Below are positions 7,142 through 15,960 of a DNA stretch of 64,000 bases, one piece after another. A program made the position numbers and the translations under genes. This DNA is from Synechococcus sp. RCC307 (GTDB taxonomy: Bacteria > Cyanobacteriota > Cyanobacteriia > PCC-6307 > Cyanobiaceae): positions 739,105 through 803,104 of the forward strand of contig CT978603.1 of assembly GCA_000063525.1 (NCBI GenBank), given 5' to 3'. Below the pieces are notes generated by a model. The model was not told the DNA's origin. It saw nothing but the letters and a program-made list of their open reading frames with translations, and did not search any database. Position 1 is the stretch's first letter, and each line of letters opens with the position of its first letter.

Positions 7142-9487
7142 ATGGCAACACAATCCAGTCGTGAGGCCGCTTTGGCCCGTCGCATGGCCCTCTCCAGTGG
7201 TGGTAAGACCGCGGAGAAGCGCTTATCAACGAGTGCCGGTCGTGTGCGGACCGCTGCGGAGGCACGCCCGAGCCGTACGGAGGCTCCTGCCATCCCACCC
7301 CGTCAAGCGTCAGCCGCCGCTCCAGTCGCTGCTGCAGAGATCAGCAGCCATGCGCCGGTTCGCCGCTCAACCCCCACTCGCGTTGCGAATCCAAGCCGCG
7401 AGCTCGTATTAGCTCGCCGTGAGGCCCTCTCTCGTCGCGGCAAACGAGCTGATACCAGCAGTGATCGCAACCGCGCCGAGGCATTCCACAAAGAGCAAGC
7501 TGCCGCTCCCGCCCCTGCTGCAGCCAAAAAAGACTGCGATTGCCATAAGACCCGTTCAGACGCTCCGGCGGCAGCAGCTGCTCCTGCTCCCACCAGCTTG
7601 AGCTTGGATGCCAAATCCGCTGCTAGCAAGCGCGCGACCCCCCGCCGCGCTGCTCAGCACAACCCCAGCCGGTCACTCGTGCTGGCACGGCGGGAAGCCC
7701 AGTCCAAGCGCGGTAAGGCTGCAACCACCTCTCAGTCCAGCGGTACCGCTGCTGTGGCGCGTCAGGGCAACCCCGACATGAGCAGCCGCGAATTGGCGCT
7801 CAAGGTGCGTGAACTACGCAGCAAGAGCGGTGCTGCATCCAAATTCGGTGGCAAAGCTGCTGGTGCACCCACCCGTCCAACGGGCCCCAATCGCCATGGC
7901 GCCAAGCAAGCCGCTGCGGCTGATGCCCATTGGAAAGTTGGCGCCAGTGAGACGCTCAGCGGTCAAACCGTCACCGGGACCCAAGCCAACCGCTCGCCGA
8001 AGACCACCGGCAATGAAGCGTCCACCTGCCGTTCGATCACGGGTACTGAATACCTCGGTGCCGAAGTGTTCCAAGCGTTCTGTCAGGGGCAGCCAGCTGC
8101 TCAGCAACCCGCCAAGGTCCGCGTCACCTCCACCAGCCGCGGCAATGCGGTGACTGGTAATGAAGTCGGCCGCAGCGAGAAGGTCACCGGCGATGAGCCT
8201 GGAACCTGCAAAGCCGTGACCGGCACCGAATACATCGGCGCTGATCAAGCCTCGGCCTACTGCGGTGGTGTGACTCCCTCTGTGGCCAAGGTTGGCCGCG
8301 GGGTCACCGCGGGCGGTCAAGCCGTCTCCGGCGTGATGGTGGGCCGCAGTGAGAAGGTCACCGGTAATGAATCCGGTTCCGGTCTGCAGCTCACCGGTGA
8401 TCAATACATCGGTTCAGAAGCTCCCATCGCCGGCCGCGGCCCCACCAAAGTCACCAGCCTCAACACCCTTCGGGGGACTGGTGTTACTGGAACCGCCGTT
8501 GGCCGCGCCTCCCGCATGACCGGCAACGAAGCCGGAAGCTGCCGCGCCATCACTGGCGATGAATACATCGGCTCTCAGCAATACGAGGGGTTCTGCGGCA
8601 CCCGGCCTCCCGCCGAAGCTCCCAAAGTGGGCTTCAGCATCACCAATCGCAATCAGGTGGTGAGCGGCACTCGCACAGGCCGTTCGGCGATGGTCACCGG
8701 TGATGAGCCCGGCAGCTGTAAAGCCGTCACGGGTACCCCTTACGCCGGCCTTGAGCAGTCGGGTGAGTTTTGTGGCGCGCGCGCCGTGGACAGCGTGCGT
8801 GAGCGCACCCCCGTCCGTAACTCCAACCGCATGACCGGCATTCAGCCCGGAATTGGCGGTGCGATGACCGGCGCTGAGCGCGGCGCTTGTGAAGACGTCA
8901 CCGGCACTCCTTATGTGGGTGCTGATCAGCAGGCTGCCAACTGTGCCTCCGGCCGCGGCGCTGATTTCCCCCAGGCACTGCAAGGTCAAAGCTGGCAGCA
9001 GTTCAGTGTTCAATCGCCGGCCCAGGCCGCCATGGATGAGCGCGCCCGCACCGGCCAGGTCACCGGCAGCACCTATGAGCAGGGTGGTCGCATCACCGGC
9101 CCCTTCGACATGGCTGGCGGCAAGGTCACCGGCACCGAGCAGTTCCGTTTTGATCGCAACGATGCCGCCGCTCTGCAGGCCAGGGTTCAAGCCCAGGCTC
9201 CGGTGTCAATGGATGAGGATCAGCGCCCCACCTCCCGGGTGACCGGCGAGGGTTCAGGCACCAAGGTCACAGGTGATGACTGGGATCGAGGCAGTCACGT
9301 GACAGGCACCGAAGGTGCCTCGGCACGCCGCCGCAACCCCTCGCGGGTCGGCCCCATGAACGCCATGGTGATGATGCAGCAGAAGCGCAACGACGAAGTT
9401 CCTTTGCCTGTGAGCCCGGTGACTGGTTCCAGCGGCAACACCGATAAGGGTTCTCTCATCACCGTTTCCGGTGGCGCACGCGGCTGA
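7142..9487 (+). CDS. csoS2: CsoS2 carboxysome scaffold protein
   Basis: 781 residues, intrinsically disordered and basic. CsoS2 condenses Rubisco and links it to the shell. The N-region (about 1-255) has four Rubisco-binding helical repeats near residues 4, 83, 172 and 213, for example NPSRELVLARREALSRRGK. The middle region (about 265-605) has six M repeats built on VTG...Y...C, for example VTGTEYIGADQASAYC. The third M repeat lacks both usual cysteines (GSGLQL in place of GTCKAV, and no terminal YC/FC). The C-region has further VTG motifs and a conserved end. A CDCHK cluster lies near 130. ATG 7142 has GGGGGCGG upstream. The stop overlaps csoSCA (TGATG). Confidence 0.96.
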   Translation: MATQSSREAALARRMALSSGGKTAEKRLSTSAGRVRTAAEARPSRTEAPAIPPRQASAAAPVAAAEISSHAPVRRSTPTRVANPSRELVLARREALSRRGKRADTSSDRNRAEAFHKEQAAAPAPAAAKKDCDCHKTRSDAPAAAAAPAPTSLSLDAKSAASKRATPRRAAQHNPSRSLVLARREAQSKRGKAATTSQSSGTAAVARQGNPDMSSRELALKVRELRSKSGAASKFGGKAAGAPTRPTGPNRHGAKQAAAADAHWKVGASETLSGQTVTGTQANRSPKTTGNEASTCRSITGTEYLGAEVFQAFCQGQPAAQQPAKVRVTSTSRGNAVTGNEVGRSEKVTGDEPGTCKAVTGTEYIGADQASAYCGGVTPSVAKVGRGVTAGGQAVSGVMVGRSEKVTGNESGSGLQLTGDQYIGSEAPIAGRGPTKVTSLNTLRGTGVTGTAVGRASRMTGNEAGSCRAITGDEYIGSQQYEGFCGTRPPAEAPKVGFSITNRNQVVSGTRTGRSAMVTGDEPGSCKAVTGTPYAGLEQSGEFCGARAVDSVRERTPVRNSNRMTGIQPGIGGAMTGAERGACEDVTGTPYVGADQQAANCASGRGADFPQALQGQSWQQFSVQSPAQAAMDERARTGQVTGSTYEQGGRITGPFDMAGGKVTGTEQFRFDRNDAAALQARVQAQAPVSMDEDQRPTSRVTGEGSGTKVTGDDWDRGSHVTGTEGASARRRNPSRVGPMNAMVMMQQKRNDEVPLPVSPVTGSSGNTDKGSLITVSGGARG

Positions 9488-11022
9488 TGCGTGCCCGTCG
9501 CGGCAATGTTCAGCGCCCCATGGCACCGACGGCTCCGCGCCGTCGTCCTGCCATGGTGAGCAGCCTGGCCGACCGTGCTGGCGGAAACGCCGCTGCGCGT
9601 CGACCCAGCTCAGCTGTTTGGCCGCGTGATCAACACCCCCTGAGTGATCCAACCCGTAATGCGGAGTTGCAGCGTTACGAGCAGGAGGTCAAAGGAGCGT
9701 TTGATCGCATCGTTCCGGTGCTGCAGCAGCTCTCGTTTCAGCAGCATGAACCCCGTTTTCCTGAGGTTGCTCAAGCCTTGGCCCATGCGGAGCTGGGCTT
9801 TGCCTTGCCGCAGCCGATCCTCGAGAACGCCTGGGTTGGTCAACTCGATATGCGCACTCTCTACGCGTGGTGCGTGTTTGAGACCTACCAGCGCATCAGC
9901 GATCAGTTCTTTTCAGATGATCCTCTGGCGGGCAATCAAGGTGACGCCTTTGAGCAGTTCCTCTTCGACTGCGGCTTTCATCTGCTCGATATCACCCCCT
10001 GCGCCGATGGCCGCCTAGCCCATGCCATCGCCTACGCCCTGCGCATTCCGCTGAGCTGCGTTCGCCGCCGCCCCCATGCCGGGGCCCTGTTTGACATTGA
10101 GGACACTGTTGAGCGCTGGGTCAAAACCGAGCATCGCCGCTCCCGCGAGGGCTATCCCAACGCGGCCCATGACCCGACCCGCTACCTGAAGTGCGTCGTT
10201 TATCACTTCAGTTCCATCGATCCCAGCCATGAGGGCTGCGCCGCCCATGGTTCCGATGACGGGCTCGCCGTCTCCGCTGGCATGGCACGGCTCAAGGCCT
10301 TCCGTGAAGCTGTCGAAAAGGGCTTTTGTTGCGGGGCTTCCGTTGACCTGCTGTTGATCGGCCTTGACACCGACACCGATGCCATTCGCGTGCACGTTCC
10401 CGATCGCGATGGCGAGGCTTCCCTGGATCAGTGGGTGGATGCCCGCGAGCTCTATGCCGAGACCCTTGGTTTGGATTCCGCCGCTGCCCGCGCCCACATC
10501 GCAGCAGCCGTGCAAGCCGGTTGCTCTGGGCCGACCGATCTCGGCATGAACCAATTCATTGCCCGTTTGATCGAGAACAACATTTCCCAGATCGACTACG
10601 TCAAACAGTTCCACGGCGGGAACTACAGCGATGCCGGCCATGCCGAGCGCTTCATCGGTGTGGGCATTGGTTTTAAGGAGATTCATCTGCGCAACCTCAC
10701 CTACTTCGCCCACCTCGACACGGTGGAGGAGGGAGCTCCGGATCTCGATGTCGGCATCAAGATCTTCAGCGGTCTCAATGTCACCCGCGGACTGCCCATC
10801 CCCGTGGTGGTGCGTTTTGACTACCGCGGCAGTGTGCCGGGAGCCCGCGAGCGCGCCATCGCCAACGGTGAGCGGGTCATGGCGGCGATGCAAAACCGCT
10901 ACAGCGATCTCTTTGAGAAGGGCCTGCTGCATCTGTTGCTGTCGGTCCGCGACCGCAACCACTTCGTGCCGTCTGAAACGGTACGGTCCACCATCACCAT
11001 CCCCACCCCAGGAGGTCACTGA
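9487..11022 (+). CDS. csoSCA: CsoSCA (CsoS3) carboxysomal carbonic anhydrase
   Basis: 511 residues; a divergent beta-type carbonic anhydrase that converts bicarbonate to CO2 at the inner shell. By comparison with the Halothiobacillus enzyme, the zinc site is C172 (in PCADGR), H240 (VVYHFSS) and C251 (HEGCAAHG), with the catalytic D174-R176 pair in the same CADGR motif. The N-terminus (about 1-45) is basic and disordered (RPMAPTAPRRRPAM), the region known in this family to anchor to Rubisco or shell. The C-terminal half is the defective repeat domain (GMNQFIARLIENNISQIDYV). ATG 9487 overlaps the csoS2 stop, implying coupled translation. Confidence 0.96.
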   Translation: MRARRGNVQRPMAPTAPRRRPAMVSSLADRAGGNAAARRPSSAVWPRDQHPLSDPTRNAELQRYEQEVKGAFDRIVPVLQQLSFQQHEPRFPEVAQALAHAELGFALPQPILENAWVGQLDMRTLYAWCVFETYQRISDQFFSDDPLAGNQGDAFEQFLFDCGFHLLDITPCADGRLAHAIAYALRIPLSCVRRRPHAGALFDIEDTVERWVKTEHRRSREGYPNAAHDPTRYLKCVVYHFSSIDPSHEGCAAHGSDDGLAVSAGMARLKAFREAVEKGFCCGASVDLLLIGLDTDTDAIRVHVPDRDGEASLDQWVDARELYAETLGLDSAAARAHIAAAVQAGCSGPTDLGMNQFIARLIENNISQIDYVKQFHGGNYSDAGHAERFIGVGIGFKEIHLRNLTYFAHLDTVEEGAPDLDVGIKIFSGLNVTRGLPIPVVVRFDYRGSVPGARERAIANGERVMAAMQNRYSDLFEKGLLHLLLSVRDRNHFVPSETVRSTITIPTPGGH

Positions 11023-11024
11023 GC

Positions 11025-11294
11025 ATGATCATCGTCAAGGTCATCAAGCCACTGGTCTCCACGAACCGGATTCCAGATTTTGAGCACAAGCACCTGCAGG
11101 TCGTTCAAGACGGCAGTTCCAAAAAAGTGGCGGTTGATGCTGTTGGCGCTAAGCCAGGCGACTGGGTCATCTGCGTCGGTAGTTCAGCGGCCCGTGAAGC
11201 GGCTGGGAGTAAGTCCTACCCCAGCGATTTAACGATTGTCGGGATCATCGATCACTGGGACCCCGATGCGCCCAAACCGGCGGAAGCAAGCTGA
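11025..11294 (+). CDS. csoS4A: CsoS4A carboxysome vertex pentamer (BMC-P)
   Basis: 89 residues. Pentameric BMC-P protein that caps the vertices of the icosahedral shell. Typical text: MIIVKVIKPLVSTNRIPDFE, VDAVGAKPGDWVICVGSSAA and the end LTIVGIIDHWDP. It starts two bases after the csoSCA stop (CACTGAGCATG) with AGGAGGT a little upstream inside csoSCA, and its stop overlaps the csoS4B start (TGATG). Confidence 0.95.
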   Translation: MIIVKVIKPLVSTNRIPDFEHKHLQVVQDGSSKKVAVDAVGAKPGDWVICVGSSAAREAAGSKSYPSDLTIVGIIDHWDPDAPKPAEAS

Positions 11295-11545
11295 TGGAAA
11301 TCATGCAAGTGGTGGGGTCGTTGGTGTGCAGCTATCGGGTTGGTGGGCTCGATCACATGAATCTGCGCGTCTTGGAGAACAACAAGGGCAAGCAGTTAGT
11401 CGCCGTTGACCCGGTGGGGGCTTCCCCAGGGAACTGGGTCTTCACTGCTAGTGGTTCGGCGGCCCGCTTTGCTTGCCCGGATCCAACGGTGCAAACCGAT
11501 CTCACCATCGGCGGAATCATTGATTTCTGGGCTCCCGACGGCTGA
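11294..11545 (+). CDS. csoS4B: CsoS4B carboxysome vertex pentamer (BMC-P)
   Basis: 83 residues, paralogue of CsoS4A with the same fold: MEIMQVVGSLVCSYRVGGLD, VDPVGASPGNWVFTASGSAA and LTIGGIIDFWAPDG. Second minor vertex protein; both close the shell against CO2 leakage. ATG 11294 overlaps the csoS4A stop. Fifty bases separate it from csoS1E. Confidence 0.95.
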   Translation: MEIMQVVGSLVCSYRVGGLDHMNLRVLENNKGKQLVAVDPVGASPGNWVFTASGSAARFACPDPTVQTDLTIGGIIDFWAPDG

Positions 11546-11595
11546 CCCGGATCTCAACCCTCCCCTCTTGATCCCCTCGACACCTCCAGCACCCC

Positions 11596-12105
11596 ATGGC
11601 CACTCCGACTCCCCGTAAACCCTCTAGCGGTAGCAGCTCACCTCGGGCTCAAAGTGCAGCCCCTGGCGCCAATCAGCCCGCCAAGGCTCTGCCCCCTGCA
11701 GAAGCCACCACTCAAAAGGCAGCGGCTAAGCCGGCGGCCACAGCCAAGCCCAGGACCACCCCAGCCCGGAAGCCTCCAGCGCGTCAGAGCGCAGCAGCCA
11801 CAGTCGATCGGGTGCAGGGGATTGCCCTGGGGATGATTGAGACCCGCGGTCTGGTGCCTGCGATCGAGGCGGCTGATGCCATGACCAAGGCCGCTGAAGT
11901 GATGATGATTGCTCGGGAGTTTGTGGGCGGCGGTTACGTCACCGTGATGGTGCGCGGCGAGACCGGTGCAGTGAATGCGGCGGTGCGTGCTGGCGCCGAT
12001 GCCTGTGAGCGGGTTGGTGATGGCCTGGTGGCCGCCCACATCATTGCCCGCCCCCATGGGGAGGTTGAGCCTGCCTTAACCGCGAGCGGACAACGCCGTA
12101 GTTGA
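11596..12105 (+). CDS. csoS1E: CsoS1E shell protein, BMC domain with long N-terminal extension
   Basis: 169 residues. The first 75 or so are a low-complexity Ala/Pro/Lys/Arg-rich extension (TPRKPSSGSSSPRAQ, KPAATAKPRTTPARKPP); the rest is a BMC-H domain almost identical to CsoS1A, with about five substitutions such as RLIG to MMIA and PHRE to PHGE. CsoS1E is a variant shell protein restricted to some alpha-cyanobacteria; its extension may face Rubisco or CsoS2, but the function is not settled. Its stop is close to the next gene's start (TGATCCTGATG). Confidence 0.92.
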   Translation: MATPTPRKPSSGSSSPRAQSAAPGANQPAKALPPAEATTQKAAAKPAATAKPRTTPARKPPARQSAAATVDRVQGIALGMIETRGLVPAIEAADAMTKAAEVMMIAREFVGGGYVTVMVRGETGAVNAAVRAGADACERVGDGLVAAHIIARPHGEVEPALTASGQRRS

Positions 12106-12110
12106 TCCTG

Positions 12111-12602
12111 ATGGCGCGCCAGCTCCACCACCGTGTTCTGGCGGCTTTGGGTCAGGCGTTAAGCCTGGAACTCACAGCCGTTCAGCAGTATCTGACCCAT
12201 GCCGCTTTGCTGGAGGCCTGGGGAGATCCGCTGACGGCCGATCGTTTTCGCCAAGAAACGGTGGAGGAGATGCGCCACAGCGAGCGCATCATCCAGCGGA
12301 TGGTGAGCCTGGGCCTGGCCCCGGCGGCGTCCCAGCTGCAGCCAGTAGCAACGGCTACCGATCTGCGCGGTCTGCTGGAGGTAAACACCCTCCTCGAAGA
12401 TCAATTGGTGCGCCATTACGCCGAGGCCCAGCGCTTCTGCCAGTTGGTTGGTGATGCCGAGCAGGCTGCTTTTTTCTCTGAGCTGCTGGGCGAAGAAACC
12501 GCACACGCCCAGGCTCTTGCCCAATGGTTGCGGGAGCTAAACGGTCCCGGCGTTAACTCGATACATTCTCCTGACTTGCGACCCCCAGCCCGCGCCGCTT
12601 GA
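12111..12602 (+). CDS. Bacterioferritin-like protein of the carboxysome locus
   Basis: 163 residues from ATG 12111; a TTG at 12102 overlapping the csoS1E stop is an alternative. A four-helix ferritin-like fold with two di-iron half motifs: an early Glu (SLELTAVQQYLTH) with EEMRH, and a second EETAH near residue 126. Bacterioferritin homologues recur at the end of cso operons; their role there is unclear, with iron storage or redox protection suggested. Seven helical turns of LADQLVRHYAEAQ-like text fit the third helix. Context suggests co-transcription with csoS1E and overlap into ndhF4. Confidence 0.85.
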   Translation: MARQLHHRVLAALGQALSLELTAVQQYLTHAALLEAWGDPLTADRFRQETVEEMRHSERIIQRMVSLGLAPAASQLQPVATATDLRGLLEVNTLLEDQLVRHYAEAQRFCQLVGDAEQAAFFSELLGEETAHAQALAQWLRELNGPGVNSIHSPDLRPPARAA

Positions 12603-14458
12603 ACGCCCATCTCCCACTGTCCATCCAGCTCTCATGGCTGATTCCGTTGTACGGATTCAGCGGAGTTCTCCTGTCGCTGCCCTGGGCGACCGGTTGGGTG
12701 AAGCGCAACGGCCCGCGCCCTGCCGCCTACTTGAACCTGTTGATGACTGTTCTGGGAGTTGCCCACGGCAGCTTGATCTTGGCTTGGGTTCAGCAGAACG
12801 GTGGTGTGGTGATCGAGTGGCCCTGGTTTGAAACCTCTGGCCTGGATTTGCGCATTGGCTTTGACCTGAGCCTCACCAACCTGGCGGCCCTGGAGTTCGT
12901 CACGATCATGAGCCTGCTGGGGCAGGTGTTTGCCCTCGGCTATCTCGATAAGGAGTGGTCATTAGCCCGCTTCTATGCGCTGCTGGGCTTCTTCGAGGGG
13001 GCGATGGCTGGCGTGGTGCTGAGCAGCAACTTGTTCTTGAGCTACTTCGTGCTCGAGATGCTCACCCTCTCCACCTATCTGCTGGTGGGCTTTTGGTACG
13101 CCCAGCCCCTGGTGGTCACCGCTGCCCGCGACGCGTTCCTCACCAAGCGCGTGGGTGATGTGCTGCTGTTGATGAGTGTGGTGGCTCTTGCTGCCTGGGC
13201 TGGATCCTTGGATTTCGAAGATCTCTATGCCTGGGCTGCGCAAGTGAAAGCCGATGGCTCGGTGAGTCCCTTGCTTGGCACGTTGATCGGCTTGGGTTTG
13301 ATTGCCGGCCCCATGGGCAAATGTGCCCAGTTCCCCATGCACCTCTGGCTGGATGAAGCCATGGAGGGGCCCAATCCTGCGTCGATTTTGCGCAATTCAG
13401 CGGTGGTCACCTGTGGAGCCTTGGTGCTGCTCAAGGTCATGCCGCTGCTGCAGCTCTCTCCAGTGGCCATTGATGTGTTGCTGATCGTGGGCACCATCAG
13501 CGCCATTGGTGGCGCGCTGGTGGCGATTGCCCAAGTTGATATCAAGCGGGCGTTTTCCTACGGCACCACCTCTTATCTGGGGTTGGTGTTCGTGGCCATT
13601 GCTGTGCAGCAACCGATCGTTGCGGTGCTGCTGCTGTTTGCCCATGGCCTGGCCAAGGCGTTGATCTTCATGAGTGTGGGCAGCGTGATTGCCACCACCA
13701 ACTGCCAAGACATCACCGAGCTGGGTGGTTTGGGCCCACGCATGCCAGCCACCACAGGCAGCTACTTGATTGCGGGAGCTGGCCTCACCGGGGTTCTGCC
13801 TTTGGGCTGTTTTTGGTGTTTTGGTTTGTTGGTGGATGGGCTTTGGCCCAATTACCCCTGGCTGGTGCCTGTTGTTCTGCTCACCAACGCCCTCACGGCC
13901 TTCAACCTGGTGCGGGTGTTCCGCCAGGTATTCCTCGATAAGCCCCATCCCAAAACCAAGCGCACACCTGAGGTGAATTGGCTGATGGCCCTGCCGATGG
14001 TGAGCCTGGCCGTGGTGGTGTTGCTGGTGCCCCTGATCTTCCACCGCATCTACCCCATTGCTGGGGTCGAAGTGGTGACCATGGTCAGCATGGTGGCGGT
14101 GGTGGTCAGCAGCCTGGTTGGGGTGGCATCGGCTGCGGCCATCTCACTGGATAAATTCGGCTCACGCTCTGTTTTCAAGCCCCTGCGAACCCTTCAGGAT
14201 TTGCTGGCATACGACTTCTACACCGAGCGTTTTTATCGCTCCACCGTGGTGGCATTTGTGGCTTTTTTGGCCCGCATCACCGATGCCTTCGATCGCTTGC
14301 TGCTCAACCGCTTTGTGAATCGCATCGGCAGCAGTTCCATGGTGTCGGCTGAAGGTCTGCGACTTGCTGTCAGTGGGCAGACCCAGTCCTATGTGCTGAC
14401 GGTTCTGCTGGCCATCGTGCTGCTGCTTTCAGCGCTGGTTTGGTGGAGGGCTGCCTGA
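12599..14458 (+). CDS. ndhF4: NdhF4, CO2-uptake NDH-1 membrane subunit
   Basis: 619 residues, TTG start overlapping the preceding stop (TTGA). An NdhF/NuoL-type proton-pumping subunit with about 15 membrane helices and the conserved antiporter core (VTAARDAFLTKRVGDVLLLM, KCAQFPMHLWLDEAMEGPNP, VDIKRAFSYGTTSYLG). The clustering with ndhD4 and a CupB/ChpX gene assigns it to the constitutive NDH-1MS' complex, which in the thylakoid drives hydration of CO2 to bicarbonate using electron-transport energy. It lies directly downstream of the carboxysome genes. Confidence 0.9.
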   Translation: MNAHLPLSIQLSWLIPLYGFSGVLLSLPWATGWVKRNGPRPAAYLNLLMTVLGVAHGSLILAWVQQNGGVVIEWPWFETSGLDLRIGFDLSLTNLAALEFVTIMSLLGQVFALGYLDKEWSLARFYALLGFFEGAMAGVVLSSNLFLSYFVLEMLTLSTYLLVGFWYAQPLVVTAARDAFLTKRVGDVLLLMSVVALAAWAGSLDFEDLYAWAAQVKADGSVSPLLGTLIGLGLIAGPMGKCAQFPMHLWLDEAMEGPNPASILRNSAVVTCGALVLLKVMPLLQLSPVAIDVLLIVGTISAIGGALVAIAQVDIKRAFSYGTTSYLGLVFVAIAVQQPIVAVLLLFAHGLAKALIFMSVGSVIATTNCQDITELGGLGPRMPATTGSYLIAGAGLTGVLPLGCFWCFGLLVDGLWPNYPWLVPVVLLTNALTAFNLVRVFRQVFLDKPHPKTKRTPEVNWLMALPMVSLAVVVLLVPLIFHRIYPIAGVEVVTMVSMVAVVVSSLVGVASAAAISLDKFGSRSVFKPLRTLQDLLAYDFYTERFYRSTVVAFVAFLARITDAFDRLLLNRFVNRIGSSSMVSAEGLRLAVSGQTQSYVLTVLLAIVLLLSALVWWRAA

Positions 14459-15960
14459 TGCTCACGGCTCTGTTATTGATCCCCTTCCTTGGGGGCCTGC
14501 TGCTGCTGCTTCTGCCCTCCAGCGTGGCTCCAGTTCGCATGCGCAGCGTGGCGATCGTGTTCTTGTCGCTGCAGCTGCTGCTTTCGGTGGCGCTGTTGAT
14601 TCCGTTTGACCCGTCGGTAGGAACGCCCCAGCTGGTGGAGTTCACCCCCTGGGTCAGCCGCATTGGTTTGGATTACCGCCTGGCGGTGGATGGCCTGTCG
14701 CTGCCGTTGATCCTGATCAACGCCGCGCTGACGTTGGTTTCGGCGGTTTGCACCCGCGATTTTGACCAGCGTCCGCGCATCTACTTCTCAATGCTGCTGC
14801 TGATTAGCGGCGCAGTGAACGGAGCCTTCTTGGCCGACAACCTGCTGCTGTTCGTGATCTTTTACGAGCTGGAGCTGATCCCTCTATGGCTGCTGATCGC
14901 GGTTTGGGGCGGTGCCAATCGGGGCTATGCCTCCACCAAGTTTTTGATCTTCACCGCGGTTTCAGGCTTTTTGATCCTGGCGGCCTTCTTCGGTTTGGCC
15001 CTGGTCAGCGGCAGCGTCAACTTCAACATCACCCCAGCGCTCACTGAAAACTTGCCGGTGGCCACGCAGCTGGTGCTGCTGGTCACGCTGCTGATTGGCT
15101 TTGGTATCAAGATTCCGCTGGTGCCCTTCCATGTCTGGCTACCGGATGCCCACACCCAGGCCTCAACGCCGGTGTCAGTGATGTTGGCCGGTGTCTTGCT
15201 CAAGCTCGGCACCTATGGCTTGCTCCGCTTTGGCCTTGGCCTGTTCCAAGAGGTTTGGCCCTTGGTGGCCCCCTGGCTGGCGATTTGGGCGGCGATTTCG
15301 GTTCTGTATGGATCGCTGGCGGCCATTGCCCAGAGCGACATGAAGCGGATGGTGGCGTTTAGCTCGGTGGGTCACATGGGCTACGTGTTGCTTGCCGCTG
15401 CGGCAGCCACGCCCACCGCCTTGTTGGGGGCTGTGTTCCAGATGGTGAGCCACGGCGTGATCTCAGCCCTGCTGTTCCTTTTGGTGGGCACCGTTTATCG
15501 CAAAACCGGTACGCGTGATCTCAGTGTGATCCGCGGGTTGTTAAATCCTGAGCGCGGTTTACCTCTCACCGGCACCTTGATGATTCTTGGGGTGATGGCC
15601 AGTGCCGGACTGCCTGGCATGGCCGGATTCATCTCTGAATTCCTGGTGTTCCAAGGCAGTATCCAAACCTTCCCGTTGGCCACCTTGCTCAGCATGGTGG
15701 GGTCTGGCCTGACGGCGGTGTATTTCCTCCTGCTGGTGAACCGCGCGTTCTTTGGTCGTTTGGCGGTGACTCCGGTCGAAGATCCAGTGGCCCATGGCCG
15801 TTTGGATGTGCAATTGGCCGCTGTGGCTCTGCGGGAAACCATTCCGGCCGTGGCGTTGGCCCTCTCGGTGGTGGGCCTGGGTTTGATCCCTTCGGCCCTT
15901 TCACGAATTAGTGATTCCGCCACGCAACTGATGGCGCAACTGCCAGGAGGTATGGGCTAA
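14458..15960 (+). CDS. ndhD4: NdhD4, CO2-uptake NDH-1 membrane subunit
   Basis: About 500 residues from ATG 14458, which overlaps the ndhF4 stop (CCTGATG); the open frame reaches back to 14440 and a GTG there is possible. NdhD/NuoM family: ELELIPLWLLIAVWGG with the conserved Glu, KIPLVPFHVWLPDAHTQA with Lys/His of the channel, and AIAQSDMKRMVAFSSVGHMG. Partner of NdhF4 in the NDH-1MS' CO2-uptake complex. The stop overlaps the ATG of chpX (GGCTAATGCC), so ndhF4-ndhD4-chpX behaves as one translation-coupled unit. Confidence 0.92.
   Translation: MLTALLLIPFLGGLLLLLLPSSVAPVRMRSVAIVFLSLQLLLSVALLIPFDPSVGTPQLVEFTPWVSRIGLDYRLAVDGLSLPLILINAALTLVSAVCTRDFDQRPRIYFSMLLLISGAVNGAFLADNLLLFVIFYELELIPLWLLIAVWGGANRGYASTKFLIFTAVSGFLILAAFFGLALVSGSVNFNITPALTENLPVATQLVLLVTLLIGFGIKIPLVPFHVWLPDAHTQASTPVSVMLAGVLLKLGTYGLLRFGLGLFQEVWPLVAPWLAIWAAISVLYGSLAAIAQSDMKRMVAFSSVGHMGYVLLAAAAATPTALLGAVFQMVSHGVISALLFLLVGTVYRKTGTRDLSVIRGLLNPERGLPLTGTLMILGVMASAGLPGMAGFISEFLVFQGSIQTFPLATLLSMVGSGLTAVYFLLLVNRAFFGRLAVTPVEDPVAHGRLDVQLAAVALRETIPAVALALSVVGLGLIPSALSRISDSATQLMAQLPGGMG

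Noticed and set aside
7142-9487. CRISPR or DNA repeat array in csoS2
   Set aside because: The repeats are protein-level M and N repeats of CsoS2 with variable codons, not direct DNA repeats with spacers.
10015-11019. 334-residue minus-strand ORF opposite csoSCA
   Set aside because: Antisense shadow of a well-supported gene, with no domain or start signal.
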